Positions 8,486 to 16,672 of a DNA stretch of 64,000 nucleotides are shown here, piece by piece. The notes under the pieces were generated by a model, which was given only the letters and a program-made list of their open reading frames with translations, was not told where the DNA came from and made no database searches. The stretch covers positions 20,466-84,465 of the forward strand of contig JANPFP010000129.1 of the NCBI GenBank assembly GCA_031423495.1, written 5' to 3'. Position 1 is the stretch's first letter, and each line of letters begins with the position of its first letter. The translations under genes and the position numbers were made by a program. The stretch comes from JACPYM01 sp031423495. Its GTDB lineage: Bacteria; Acidobacteriota; Blastocatellia; RBC074.

Positions 8486-11400
8486 TTAAGGCAAGCCGAT
8501 TTGTTTTAACAATTCCTTGAAACGTTGATCGTTGCGCAACAGATTCATTTGCGGATCAACCTTGAGCCAGACGACACCGGGTTCGTGTTTATCAACGGCC
8601 TGGGTGAGCGCGGCGATGGCCTGTTCTTTGTCGCCGAGCGCGGCATGCAACGTCGCCAGCCGATATTGCGGGACGGCTTGTTTGCGCAATTCTGCCAAGC
8701 GCGCCTGGGCCTCGGCGGACTTGCCCGCGTCGGCTTCGATGCAAGCGAGTTGCGCAGTGAGTTCGAGGTTCGCCGGTTCGAGGGTCGCCGCGCGTTGCAT
8801 GGCTTCGAGCGCGTCGGGCATGCGCGACATTTGCTGATAAGCCAGACCGAGATATTTCAATGCACCGGCGGCTTTAGGATTGAACTCAATCGTGCCTAAA
8901 CAATCGTCCACCGTTTGTTGATAGCGCGCGGCGAAATAGTGCGCAGCCGAAACATTGGTTTGGCTGGCGCTCGATAACGGATCGAGGTCGCGCGCGGCCT
9001 GGGCCAGCCGCAAGCCTTCTTCGTGGCGGCCCAAGCTGGAAAGCAGGCTGCCGTATTCCTGTTGCGCCGCTACGTAATTCGGATTGAGTTCGAGCGCGCG
9101 CTGAAAGGACTTTTCGGCGGCAGTGAAATTCCATTCGTATTGATGCGCGATGAAACCTTGCGCGCGATGGGCTTCGGCCAGTTGCGCGTCGAGAATCAGC
9201 GCCTTGCCCGTAGCGGCGCGCGCCGCTTGTGCGGCTTCAGTCGGCGGCATCAGGTTGAACAACGGAGCCAGCGCGTAACTCTCAGCCAGCGCCGCGTGCG
9301 CGCGCGCGAAATTGGCATCGAGCGACACGGCATTGCGCAAATAATTCAAGCTGGATTTAAGCGATTCAGTTTGGCGTTGTTGCCAGAGATAACGGCCCTT
9401 GAGGTAATCGGTGAAAGCCTGAGCGTTGGTGGTTTCACGGCGCGCGAGCCGCGCGGTTTGCACGGCGTTCGGGCGCAAGTCTAACGCTTCGGCCACGCCC
9501 GCGCTCAACGATTCGGGCAACGTATGCAAGTCGCTCAACGTTCGCTCATAACGTTGGCTCCACGCTGACTTGCCGGTTTCGCCGTCAAAAAGTTCGAGGC
9601 TCACAGTGACCGCACTGCCGCGCGTCACCAGCCGTCCGGTCAACACGTAGCGCGCGTTGAGATAACCGGCGACCTCACTCACAGCCAGCTTTTTATTCAA
9701 GTTGCGTACGGAATTGCGCGCGATCAAACGCAACTTGGGCAAGACGCCCAGGCGTTGCATCAGGCTTTCGTGCAAGCCTTCTGAGAGCGACAGGCGCAAG
9801 ACTTCTTCGTCTTCCTGCGAAAGCGGCGTCGCTCCGCCGCTCAAATGCTGCGCGCTGAAAGGCATGAGTGCGACAACCAGATTGTCGGGCGTGCGAAAGT
9901 AATTCGCCCAGATGCCAATGCCTAACCCGGTCATTGCGAATAGCAATAAAACCCACGGCCACCACTTGCCCTCGCCGCTGCGCGGTTTGGTGCGCGCGCG
10001 GACGGCTCCGGTTTGCGCGGGCTGCGCGGTGCGTCGCCGTTCAGCTGGCGGCATTACCGGCGGAGCTTGTTGCGCTTGCGGTCTGGACGGCGCAGGCATT
10101 TTTTGTGAAGGCTGCGGCTGCCACGAAGCATGCATCGGCGGATGCCCAGCCGCTTGAGCGGGCGGTTGCGTAGCTCTCGGTGCAGCAGTTTGCGCCGGTC
10201 TCTGGGTTGGTCTGTCTGTAGGTCTGTCTATGGGGCGGGGCGTAGTGCCGCGCGCGTTGAGTTCTAAATCCTGTTTCAGCACCTTGAGGTCGTGCGCCAG
10301 TTCGCGCGCTGATTCATAACGATGCTCGCGTTCTTTTTGCAGAGCGCGTTTGATGATGCGGTGCAACGCTTCGGGTACGCCCGACAAGCGCTGCGTGATC
10401 GGAATGGGTTCGCGCGTGAGCAGCGCCGCGATCACATCAGTCGGCGTAGCGCCGACGAAAGGCCGCACGCCGGTGATCATTTCATAGAGGATGATGCCGA
10501 GGCTGAAAAGGTCTGTGCGATGGTCTACGCGAATGCCGCGCGCCTGTTCAGGCGACATGTAATCCGCCGTGCCGATCACTGTGCCCGGTTGCGTGTCGAA
10601 CGGTTGCGTCGAAGGCAATTCAGCCGATGGAGTATTGCGTTCGATCAATTTGGCGACGCCGAAATCCAGCACCTTGACGTATCCATCCAGTCGCATCATC
10701 AGGTTTTCGGGTTTGATGTCGCGGTGGACAATGTTGGCGTTGTGGGCGGCGGCGAGCGCATCAGCGATTTGAATCGCTACGTCAAGAATCTTGGTGAGCG
10801 TCAGGTTGCGATGCTCTATAACCTGACGCAGCGTGAAGCCTTCGACAAACTCGGTCGCCAGATAATGTACGCCCTTGATCTCGCCGATCTCGTGAATGGT
10901 CAGAATGTTCGGATGATTTAACGACGAAGCGGCGCGCGCTTCCTGCTCGAAACGCCGCACGCGCTCCGGGCTGCGCGTCGAACTGCGCAGCAATAATTTC
11001 AACGCGATGCGCCGACCGAGCCGTTTGTCTTCGGCCAGATAAACGCGCCCCATCCCGCCGCGCCCGATTTCATAAAGCAATTGATAAGGCCCCAGCATAC
11101 GTCCGTCGAGCGTGCGCGCGCTGGTCGTGAAACCTTCCATCACATGCGAAGCCGCTTGTTGTGAATTCGCCGCCGTGAAAGGCACGCCGCCCGGTTGCGC
11201 AGCAGGAGGCGGCGCACTTTGAGACGGCGGCGTAGTTGGCGACGGCGTGATCGTCGTTTGATACGACGGCGTAATCGTCGTTTGATAAGGTTCAGACTTG
11301 GCTTGATAAGTTTCGGGCTGAAGAATTTCAGTCCCTGATACAGACACTTCAGGCGCGGGCGGTTCAATCGAAGCAGCCGACCTAGCTGGCGACGGCGACT

Positions 11401-12028
11401 CAGAGAACGAGCCGGAAGCTGACCCGGCGGGCGATAAGGTTACGCGCTTGAACAATTGCTCGAACGGCGAGCCGTGATCGAAAGTCTGTTTGGGCTTCCC
11501 CGGCTTGACCGTAGGCGACTCGAACATATTGCCCTTGTTGGTTTTTTCAGGCGGAGCAGGCGGCGCAGCAGGCGACGTTTCTTCAGGTTTAATGGGCGGC
11601 GGCACAGGCTCGTGCGTCAGGCGCGTCAACCAATCGAGTGAACCTGACTCATCCAACGCCAGCGGTTCGACCGGCGCGGCAGGCGGCGTAGCGATGGCTT
11701 GGCGCAAGGCTTCGGGCAAGTCCGCCTCATCAACCCTGACCGTAGGCACATTGAGTTGGGAAGATTCCGCCGAGGCTTTGAGCGCCGAAGGAATTTGCGG
11801 AATGCGCGATGACGTAGTGGGTACGCGCTTTTGCTTCGACGGGCTGTTGAGCAAAGACCCCGAATGCGAAGTCGGGTCTTCGTAATAACGCAACAACCGT
11901 TCGACCTCACCTTGCAAAATTGCATCACCCGCGCAGGCCACCGTCAGAAAAGCCGCGCGTTCGTGAATTGGTCGTGTTAAGGCTGCCCTGACAATCTCGT
12001 CGGCGAGCTGCCCTGCTTGCGAAGCCAT
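8486..12028 (-). CDS. Transmembrane serine/threonine protein kinase with FlgO-like and TPR sensor
   Basis: The 1180-residue protein has a low-complexity Pro/Thr/Ser N-terminus (about 60-310), with a 24-base direct repeat (11241-11288) that gives YQTTITPS twice. The Hanks-type kinase is at about 314-575: glycine loop GRGGMGRV 322-329, Lys344, HRDIKPEN with Asp437, DFG 455-457, SPEQARG in the activation segment. A second Pro/Gln-rich linker follows, then one transmembrane helix (about 690-708), a FlgO/TolB-like domain (LVVALMPFSAQ onward) and TPRs to the end. The kinase is cytoplasmic and the TPR part extracytoplasmic. This layout is common in Acidobacteria signalling receptors; the ligand is unknown. 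Confidence 0.93.
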   Translation of the reverse strand: MASQAGQLADEIVRAALTRPIHERAAFLTVACAGDAILQGEVERLLRYYEDPTSHSGSLLNSPSKQKRVPTTSSRIPQIPSALKASAESSQLNVPTVRVDEADLPEALRQAIATPPAAPVEPLALDESGSLDWLTRLTHEPVPPPIKPEETSPAAPPAPPEKTNKGNMFESPTVKPGKPKQTFDHGSPFEQLFKRVTLSPAGSASGSFSESPSPARSAASIEPPAPEVSVSGTEILQPETYQAKSEPYQTTITPSYQTTITPSPTTPPSQSAPPPAAQPGGVPFTAANSQQAASHVMEGFTTSARTLDGRMLGPYQLLYEIGRGGMGRVYLAEDKRLGRRIALKLLLRSSTRSPERVRRFEQEARAASSLNHPNILTIHEIGEIKGVHYLATEFVEGFTLRQVIEHRNLTLTKILDVAIQIADALAAAHNANIVHRDIKPENLMMRLDGYVKVLDFGVAKLIERNTPSAELPSTQPFDTQPGTVIGTADYMSPEQARGIRVDHRTDLFSLGIILYEMITGVRPFVGATPTDVIAALLTREPIPITQRLSGVPEALHRIIKRALQKEREHRYESARELAHDLKVLKQDLELNARGTTPRPIDRPTDRPTQRPAQTAAPRATQPPAQAAGHPPMHASWQPQPSQKMPAPSRPQAQQAPPVMPPAERRRTAQPAQTGAVRARTKPRSGEGKWWPWVLLLFAMTGLGIGIWANYFRTPDNLVVALMPFSAQHLSGGATPLSQEDEEVLRLSLSEGLHESLMQRLGVLPKLRLIARNSVRNLNKKLAVSEVAGYLNARYVLTGRLVTRGSAVTVSLELFDGETGKSAWSQRYERTLSDLHTLPESLSAGVAEALDLRPNAVQTARLARRETTNAQAFTDYLKGRYLWQQRQTESLKSSLNYLRNAVSLDANFARAHAALAESYALAPLFNLMPPTEAAQAARAATGKALILDAQLAEAHRAQGFIAHQYEWNFTAAEKSFQRALELNPNYVAAQQEYGSLLSSLGRHEEGLRLAQAARDLDPLSSASQTNVSAAHYFAARYQQTVDDCLGTIEFNPKAAGALKYLGLAYQQMSRMPDALEAMQRAATLEPANLELTAQLACIEADAGKSAEAQARLAELRKQAVPQYRLATLHAALGDKEQAIAALTQAVDKHEPGVVWLKVDPQMNLLRNDQRFKELLKQIGLP

Positions 12029-12112
12029 AGAGAGTGATGACGTTGATGGTTAAAGTTCGTGGACGAATGTGATGCAACTCAGCTAAACAGCCTGCGTCGC
12101 AAACGGAGCGGC

Positions 12113-12141
12113 ATTGTTTCCCGCCGCTTCGCCAGCGTCAA
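12113..12141 (-). promoter_or_regulatory. Possible promoter of the kinase gene
   Basis: On the minus strand TTGACG (12136-12141) is followed by 17 bases and AACAAT (12113-12118), 85 bases before the kinase ATG. The -35 is good and the -10 weak. Confidence 0.35.
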
Positions 12142-12212
12142 CCGCAAAGCTATCAATCTGTGGCACTGCCAGCCTAAAACACCGTTCCCATACCAACAGC
12201 GGCGAACTTTGT

Positions 12213-12218
12213 TACACT
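12213..12218 (+). promoter_or_regulatory. Candidate -10 box TACACT with GCGCGC discriminator
   Basis: TACACT followed directly by GCGCGCG, 47 bases before the ATG at 12266. No matching -35 is seen. The same pattern recurs before other genes in the window. Confidence 0.4.
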
Positions 12219-12265
12219 GCGCGCGTTCCCCCTGATTCAATCAATCCAACCTGAGGATAAATACG

Positions 12266-13303
12266 ATGCGAGGCAACGTCTTTCGTCTGGCCGATTATGC
12301 GCCGCTGGCCGCCTTTCGCCTGACCCGCGAAGTTACGCACACCAGCGTGTGGATGGGCGCAGCATTCGTGCTGGTGTTGTTTTGGGGAACCGGTACGTTT
12401 GAGCGTACCACCGCCAAATCCTTCGTGAGCAAGGCGACCGTGCCAATGCCAATGCCAATGCCTATGAACGCGTACGCCGCTGTGTCCCAGGCTGCGGGCA
12501 AACCGCCGCGCGTCGCGGGCGGTAACGTAGGCTTGCAACTTTATAGCTTGCGGCATGAGTTTGAGCGCGAAGGCGTAATCAAAACACTTGATCGCATTCA
12601 GGCAATGGGCTTTCGTTATATCGAAGGCGGCGGCACTTACGGCCTGACGCCGCAAACCTATAAAGCCGAACTCGACCGCCGCAACTTGCAGATGGTCAGC
12701 ATGATGACCAGTTATGACAACCTGCGTTTTAAGTTGAGCGATGCTATTGCCAGCGCGAAATTTTTCGGCGCGCAATATCTCGGCACCGCATGGATTCCGC
12801 ACGAAGGCGCTTTCACCGAAGCCAAAGCCCGCGAGGCCGCGCTCGTTTTCAATCAAGCCGGAGCCGCCTGCAAAGCCGCCGGGCTAAAATTTTTCTACCA
12901 CATTCACGGCTTCGAGTTTCAGCCCCATCCCAGTATTAGGCCGGAAGGCACGCTCTTCGATCTGATGCTGAAAGAGTGCAAACCCGCACTCGTGAATTTT
13001 GAACTCGATGTATTTTGGGCTACGCATGGCGGACAGAACGCGGCGCAGATGTTACGCAAAAACCCGTCGCGCTTTTTGATGACCCACCTCAAAGACTTGC
13101 GCAAAGACGTGAAAGGCGACCTCACCGGCAAAGCGCCTGATGACACCAGCGTCGTATTGGGTACGGGACAAGTGAACTGGCCCGACGTGCTGCGCGCCGC
13201 CCAACGCGCCCGCCTCAAATGGCATTTCATCGAAGCCGAAGAACTCGAAGCCGCCACCAACATTCCGCAAAGTCTGGCTTATCTGAAAGGGCTGAAATTC
13301 TAA
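12266..13303 (+). CDS. Sugar phosphate isomerase/epimerase family TIM-barrel protein
   Basis: In this 345-residue protein the N-terminus has a hydrophobic stretch (about residues 28-45, TSVWMGAAFVLVLFWGTG) and a PMPMPMPM run from a short hexamer repeat, so the enzyme is probably exported or anchored. The barrel begins at GLQLYSLRHEFEREG. Likely metal ligands are Glu in RYIEGGGTYG, His in FFYHIHGFEF, Asp in NFELDVFW, His in MTHLKD and Glu in FIEAEEL, as in AP-endonuclease-2-like isomerases. The substrate is unknown. GAGG lies 11 bases before the ATG. Confidence 0.85.
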   Translation: MRGNVFRLADYAPLAAFRLTREVTHTSVWMGAAFVLVLFWGTGTFERTTAKSFVSKATVPMPMPMPMNAYAAVSQAAGKPPRVAGGNVGLQLYSLRHEFEREGVIKTLDRIQAMGFRYIEGGGTYGLTPQTYKAELDRRNLQMVSMMTSYDNLRFKLSDAIASAKFFGAQYLGTAWIPHEGAFTEAKAREAALVFNQAGAACKAAGLKFFYHIHGFEFQPHPSIRPEGTLFDLMLKECKPALVNFELDVFWATHGGQNAAQMLRKNPSRFLMTHLKDLRKDVKGDLTGKAPDDTSVVLGTGQVNWPDVLRAAQRARLKWHFIEAEELEAATNIPQSLAYLKGLKF

Positions 13304-13450
13304 AAGCCTGGGTGCGCCTGCTTCCCAGCAGGCTATAAAAAAAGCCGCGAAGCGCTCCTTATCGCAATCTCTCGCTGCGTGAATGCTGAAGAAAAAGGAA
13401 GGCTGCGCCGCTTCGCAGATAGCACGCAGGGATGCGTGCGTACCCAGGCG
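13304..13450. repeat. Convergent intergenic region with several short hairpins
   Basis: GCCTGGGT at 13306-13313 pairs with ACCCAGGC at 13442-13449. Inside are the hairpins CCTGC/GCAGG (13317-13332) and GCACGCA/TGCGTGC (13422-13439). It lies exactly between two convergent stops. It may be another repeat-derived 3' end; there is no T-run and no coding potential. Confidence 0.45.
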
Positions 13451-15844
13451 TCACGCCGCCGCTTCCCATTCCGCCAGTCCGGCGCGCACCGTCGCCGCGT
13501 AGGGTGATTCCATCGCTTCAAACAACTGCAAGGCCGTTTGCGCGAGGGAGCGGGCGCGCTCCGTTTCGCCCTGTTTGTGCAACACATCCGCCAGATTCCA
13601 GCTAGCAATCGCTTCCCCCCTCCGGTCGCCAATCTCGCGGTCAATCACCAACGCCTGTTCGCAATGTTCAATGGCCTGTTGCACTTCACCCAAATTATTA
13701 TACGCAATCCCAAGATTCCCCAGCGCAGCGCTTTCACCACGCCGGTCGCCAATCTTACGGACGATAACCAATTGCTGTTCGTAAAACCTGGTAGCCTGCC
13801 GTACTTCGCCCAAAGCCATATACGCCAGTCCCGTATTCCCAAGCGTATTGCCTTCGCCGCGCCGATCACCGATCTTGCGGGCCATCACTAACCGCTGCTC
13901 GTAATACCTCATGGCCTGACGTACTTCGCCCAAGTTCTTATACGCACTCCCTAGATTGCCCAGCGCAGCGCCTTCGCCGCGCCGGTCGCCAATCTCTTGC
14001 GCAATTAGCAATGCCTTCTCGTAATACCCGATGGCCTGCCGCATTTCGCCCAACTCCGCATACGCCAACCCCAGATTGCCCAGTGCAGCGCCTTCGGCTT
14101 GGCGATTTCGCAATTGGCGGGCAGCGGCAAGTTGCGTGTTGAGCCATTCGATTTGTTCGCGTGAATGCAGGCGCAAAGCGAGTACTAGAATCGCCCAGGG
14201 ATAACTCAAACACAGATATGCCGCCACTGGGTCGCTAGTACGTTGCGCAGTTGCCCACGCGAAACCCGCAGCAATGTGAATGCGTTCGGCGTCATAGCGC
14301 GCTAAGCCCGCGAGCGGTTCGCCTTGCTCATATAACTTATTTGCTGAGTACAACACGTCGCAATAATGCGCGGCGTAACACGACTCGCTGGCATCACGTT
14401 CGTCAGCGGTGAGCAAGCCTTGCGCATAAACGCGTGCAAGATCGTGCAGCCAATAACGCACACGCGCCGCGTCAAATTCAATCAGGCTGTAACGCCGCAA
14501 TTCACTCAACACGTCAAGCGTTTCGTTTTCATCAAGCTGCCACACTGCCGCTGCCGCCGCTGCGTCAAAGTCACTGACGAACACGGCCAATTGCCGCCAG
14601 TAACGTTGTTGCACAGCGTCAAGCAAGTCTTCGTAACTGGTCGCAAAAGCGGCGGCGATTTCGGGTTCGAGTTCGCCTTGGGCTTGCGCCTGAGTGATGC
14701 GCGCGGCGTAACGTTCCGCAGGGTAGTTGGGACGTTCAGCCAAAAAGTTGCCATACACGCGCAAGGCTTGGGGGAAATAACCGCAGAGCCGCGCCAACTT
14801 GTCGGCTTCAGCTTCGCTCAGATGAGGCACGATTTGTTTGAGCAAGTCGCGCGCCTCGTCAGGCGCGAGTTTATCGAGATGGCAGGCGCGCATCCCCGCG
14901 AGTTGAGAGCTCACCCGCGAAGTCACGATCAACGCGCAGCCCGCAGGCGGAATCAGCGGTTCGACCTGCGCCCGGTCGCGCGCGTTGTCACAGACGACTA
15001 AAGCGCGTCGCTGGGCGAGCAGCGAAAGATAAAGCCCGCGCAACTGGCTGACGTCATCGGGCAACTGTTGCGCACGCGCCGCCGGTTCGAGCGCGCGAAT
15101 GAATTCCTGCAACGCTGCCACGGGCGTGACGGGCTGTTCGGCGACGCCGCGCAAGTTGATAAACAGTTGCGCATCTGGATAAGCCGCGCGCAATTCATCA
15201 ACCAGCTTGAGCGCCAGTTGCGTCTTGCCAATGCCGCCGGAACCTTGCGCTGAGGCAATGGCGACGGTCTGACTGTGTTGATTGTTGGGCTGCAAATGCG
15301 CAGTGAGTTCGGCAATCTCTTTCACGCGGCCTACGAAATCGGCGACGGGCGGCGCGACTTGATGCAAGGCAGGATTCATCACCGCTGCAGCCGCACCAAA
15401 GAATTGCGCGACCAGTTGCGGATGCCGATTGACGCGCGCATCTAAATCCGTCCGTCCCCAGATTTCGCATGCGAAGCCGCGCGCTTGGCAATACGCGTTG
15501 ATTTCATCGCGCGTCGTCGCCGTCACGTTAGCGCTGGTGATGAACAGAATGCCTACGGGGCGCAAGGCAGCATTCAGCGCATTGCATTTATCAACTTCAG
15601 GTGTGATCTGATTTGGCTGAAAAGTTTGGGTACGTTTGCATTGCACGACCCAACGCGCGCCGTTACGCGACGCCATAAGATCGCGCCCCTGATCGTTGCC
15701 CGCTTGCCCGTAATGCTGAACCTGCTGCCATTCGTCGGATTCAAGTTGTAGCAGTCCGAGACACATCCGCTCGAAATCCGCCGCCGACAAATCGCCGAAG
15801 CGCAAAGGATGTTGAGTAGTGCCGAGGGGAGGTTGGCTGTTCAT
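13451..15844 (-). CDS. Mrr-type nuclease / STAND (NB-ARC) NTPase / TPR protein
   Basis: I choose the ATG at 15844 (797 residues); a TTG three codons earlier is possible. Domain 1 (about 15-150) is a restriction-endonuclease-like fold of the Mrr_cat type, with Asp55 in GRDLMA and Gln68-x-Lys70 in WVVQCKR (a D..QxK variant). Domain 2 (about 170-480) is an NB-ARC/STAND ATPase: Walker A GSGGIGKT 201-208, Walker B ALVVCDN with Asp286, sensor VTSR. Four consecutive 40-residue TPRs (585-744, each with LGNxGxAY..LGE.RQA and ending GDRRGE) plus a degenerate fifth finish it. The architecture fits NLR-like bacterial conflict proteins in which target sensing by TPRs unleashes the nuclease. It starts 18 bases after the Uma2 gene, so the two form an operon. 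Confidence 0.88.
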   Translation of the reverse strand: MNSQPPLGTTQHPLRFGDLSAADFERMCLGLLQLESDEWQQVQHYGQAGNDQGRDLMASRNGARWVVQCKRTQTFQPNQITPEVDKCNALNAALRPVGILFITSANVTATTRDEINAYCQARGFACEIWGRTDLDARVNRHPQLVAQFFGAAAAVMNPALHQVAPPVADFVGRVKEIAELTAHLQPNNQHSQTVAIASAQGSGGIGKTQLALKLVDELRAAYPDAQLFINLRGVAEQPVTPVAALQEFIRALEPAARAQQLPDDVSQLRGLYLSLLAQRRALVVCDNARDRAQVEPLIPPAGCALIVTSRVSSQLAGMRACHLDKLAPDEARDLLKQIVPHLSEAEADKLARLCGYFPQALRVYGNFLAERPNYPAERYAARITQAQAQGELEPEIAAAFATSYEDLLDAVQQRYWRQLAVFVSDFDAAAAAAVWQLDENETLDVLSELRRYSLIEFDAARVRYWLHDLARVYAQGLLTADERDASESCYAAHYCDVLYSANKLYEQGEPLAGLARYDAERIHIAAGFAWATAQRTSDPVAAYLCLSYPWAILVLALRLHSREQIEWLNTQLAAARQLRNRQAEGAALGNLGLAYAELGEMRQAIGYYEKALLIAQEIGDRRGEGAALGNLGSAYKNLGEVRQAMRYYEQRLVMARKIGDRRGEGNTLGNTGLAYMALGEVRQATRFYEQQLVIVRKIGDRRGESAALGNLGIAYNNLGEVQQAIEHCEQALVIDREIGDRRGEAIASWNLADVLHKQGETERARSLAQTALQLFEAMESPYAATVRAGLAEWEAAA
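13613..14092 (-). repeat. Four tandem 120-bp repeats encoding TPRs
   Basis: Four in-register 120-base units encode residues 585-744 of the STAND protein. Units look roughly 80% identical by eye at the DNA level, which suggests recent duplication or homogenisation of the sensor. Confidence 0.75.
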
Positions 15845-15862
15845 AAAGATCAACTATGCGTT

Positions 15863-16597
15863 TCAATCCGCGTTAGGTTCGTGGCCGAGCGCGCGCAATT
15901 GCGCCGCAAGTTTCTCAGCCCGTTCGAGGGCAGCTTCTTTTTTGGCGCGTTCGCGCTCTTTCTCAGCGCGTTCACGTTCAACTTGTTCTTTGCCGGTGAG
16001 AATCAGGTTGCCGTGTTCATCCGTCCAACGCAGCCACGTATGGCGGAAGCCTTCGAATTCCCCTTCCCACAGCGTCAAGCCGAGCTGGTAATCGGGCAGT
16101 TGCATTCCGTCGTAACGGCGATAGCTCAAGCCCCCTAAATGATAGATCGTGACAGCCTCGTCACTCAGCAACCGTTCAGGGTCGAAGACGACGTAATACA
16201 TCACGCGCATTGAGGCATATTTGATTTTCTTGTCGCTCTGCTCGCCACCGACTTTGTTCGAGACGATTTCTACGACCAAATCGGGCGGCTTGCCGAGTTC
16301 CCAAACCATGTATGACCGATGTTCTTTGGCCCAGATGTCGGGATGAATTTCGACATCGAAGCTCAATAACATATCGGGTACGATCGGCGGATTGCGTGCG
16401 AGATTGAAGACTGCGACGTTGGCGCAGGCCAGAAACTTGCGGTCGTCGCCGGGGCCGGGCCACGAGGTAAAAAGTGGTTCGGTCAACAGCCGCTGCTGTT
16501 TTTCTGAGAAGAGGTTGTCCACTGGCTCATCGTCCTCCGTAATCAGATGCGCCACATCCGGTTCTTCGGCGGGCTGATATGAAAAGGCTTGTGACAT
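15863..16597 (-). CDS. Uma2 family (DUF820) PD-(D/E)XK nuclease
   Basis: 244 residues. The core has IVPDMLLS (Asp), then DLVVEIVSNKVGGE with the Glu and Lys of a PD-(D/E)XK site, followed by KYASMRVMYYVVFDP, all typical of Uma2. The C-terminal 50 residues are a charged coiled coil (ERERAEKERERAKKEAALER). The start is supported by GGGAG 7 bases upstream. It is the first gene of the operon with the Mrr-STAND-TPR protein. A paralogue at 50729-51496 shares the N-terminal segment HLITEDD.PVDNLFSEKQQ nearly unchanged. The biological role of Uma2 proteins is not established. Confidence 0.88.
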   Translation of the reverse strand: MSQAFSYQPAEEPDVAHLITEDDEPVDNLFSEKQQRLLTEPLFTSWPGPGDDRKFLACANVAVFNLARNPPIVPDMLLSFDVEIHPDIWAKEHRSYMVWELGKPPDLVVEIVSNKVGGEQSDKKIKYASMRVMYYVVFDPERLLSDEAVTIYHLGGLSYRRYDGMQLPDYQLGLTLWEGEFEGFRHTWLRWTDEHGNLILTGKEQVERERAEKERERAKKEAALERAEKLAAQLRALGHEPNAD

Positions 16598-16627
16598 AAA
16601 TGCTCCCTTGTGCTTGACGGTAACGCG

Positions 16628-16656
16628 AGTCTAGGGCGATGACGCAGGGGCGTCAA
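16628..16656 (-). promoter_or_regulatory. Sigma70-type promoter of the Uma2-STAND operon
   Basis: On the minus strand TTGACG (16651-16656), 17-base spacer, TAGACT (16628-16633), then CGCG. It lies 31 bases before the Uma2 ATG. Confidence 0.7.
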
Positions 16657-16672
16657 TCAGTGGTGCTACCGT

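Noticed and set aside
13613..14092. Regularly spaced repeats that could suggest a CRISPR array
   Set aside because: They are 120-bp units encoding TPRs with no unique spacers and lie within an ORF.
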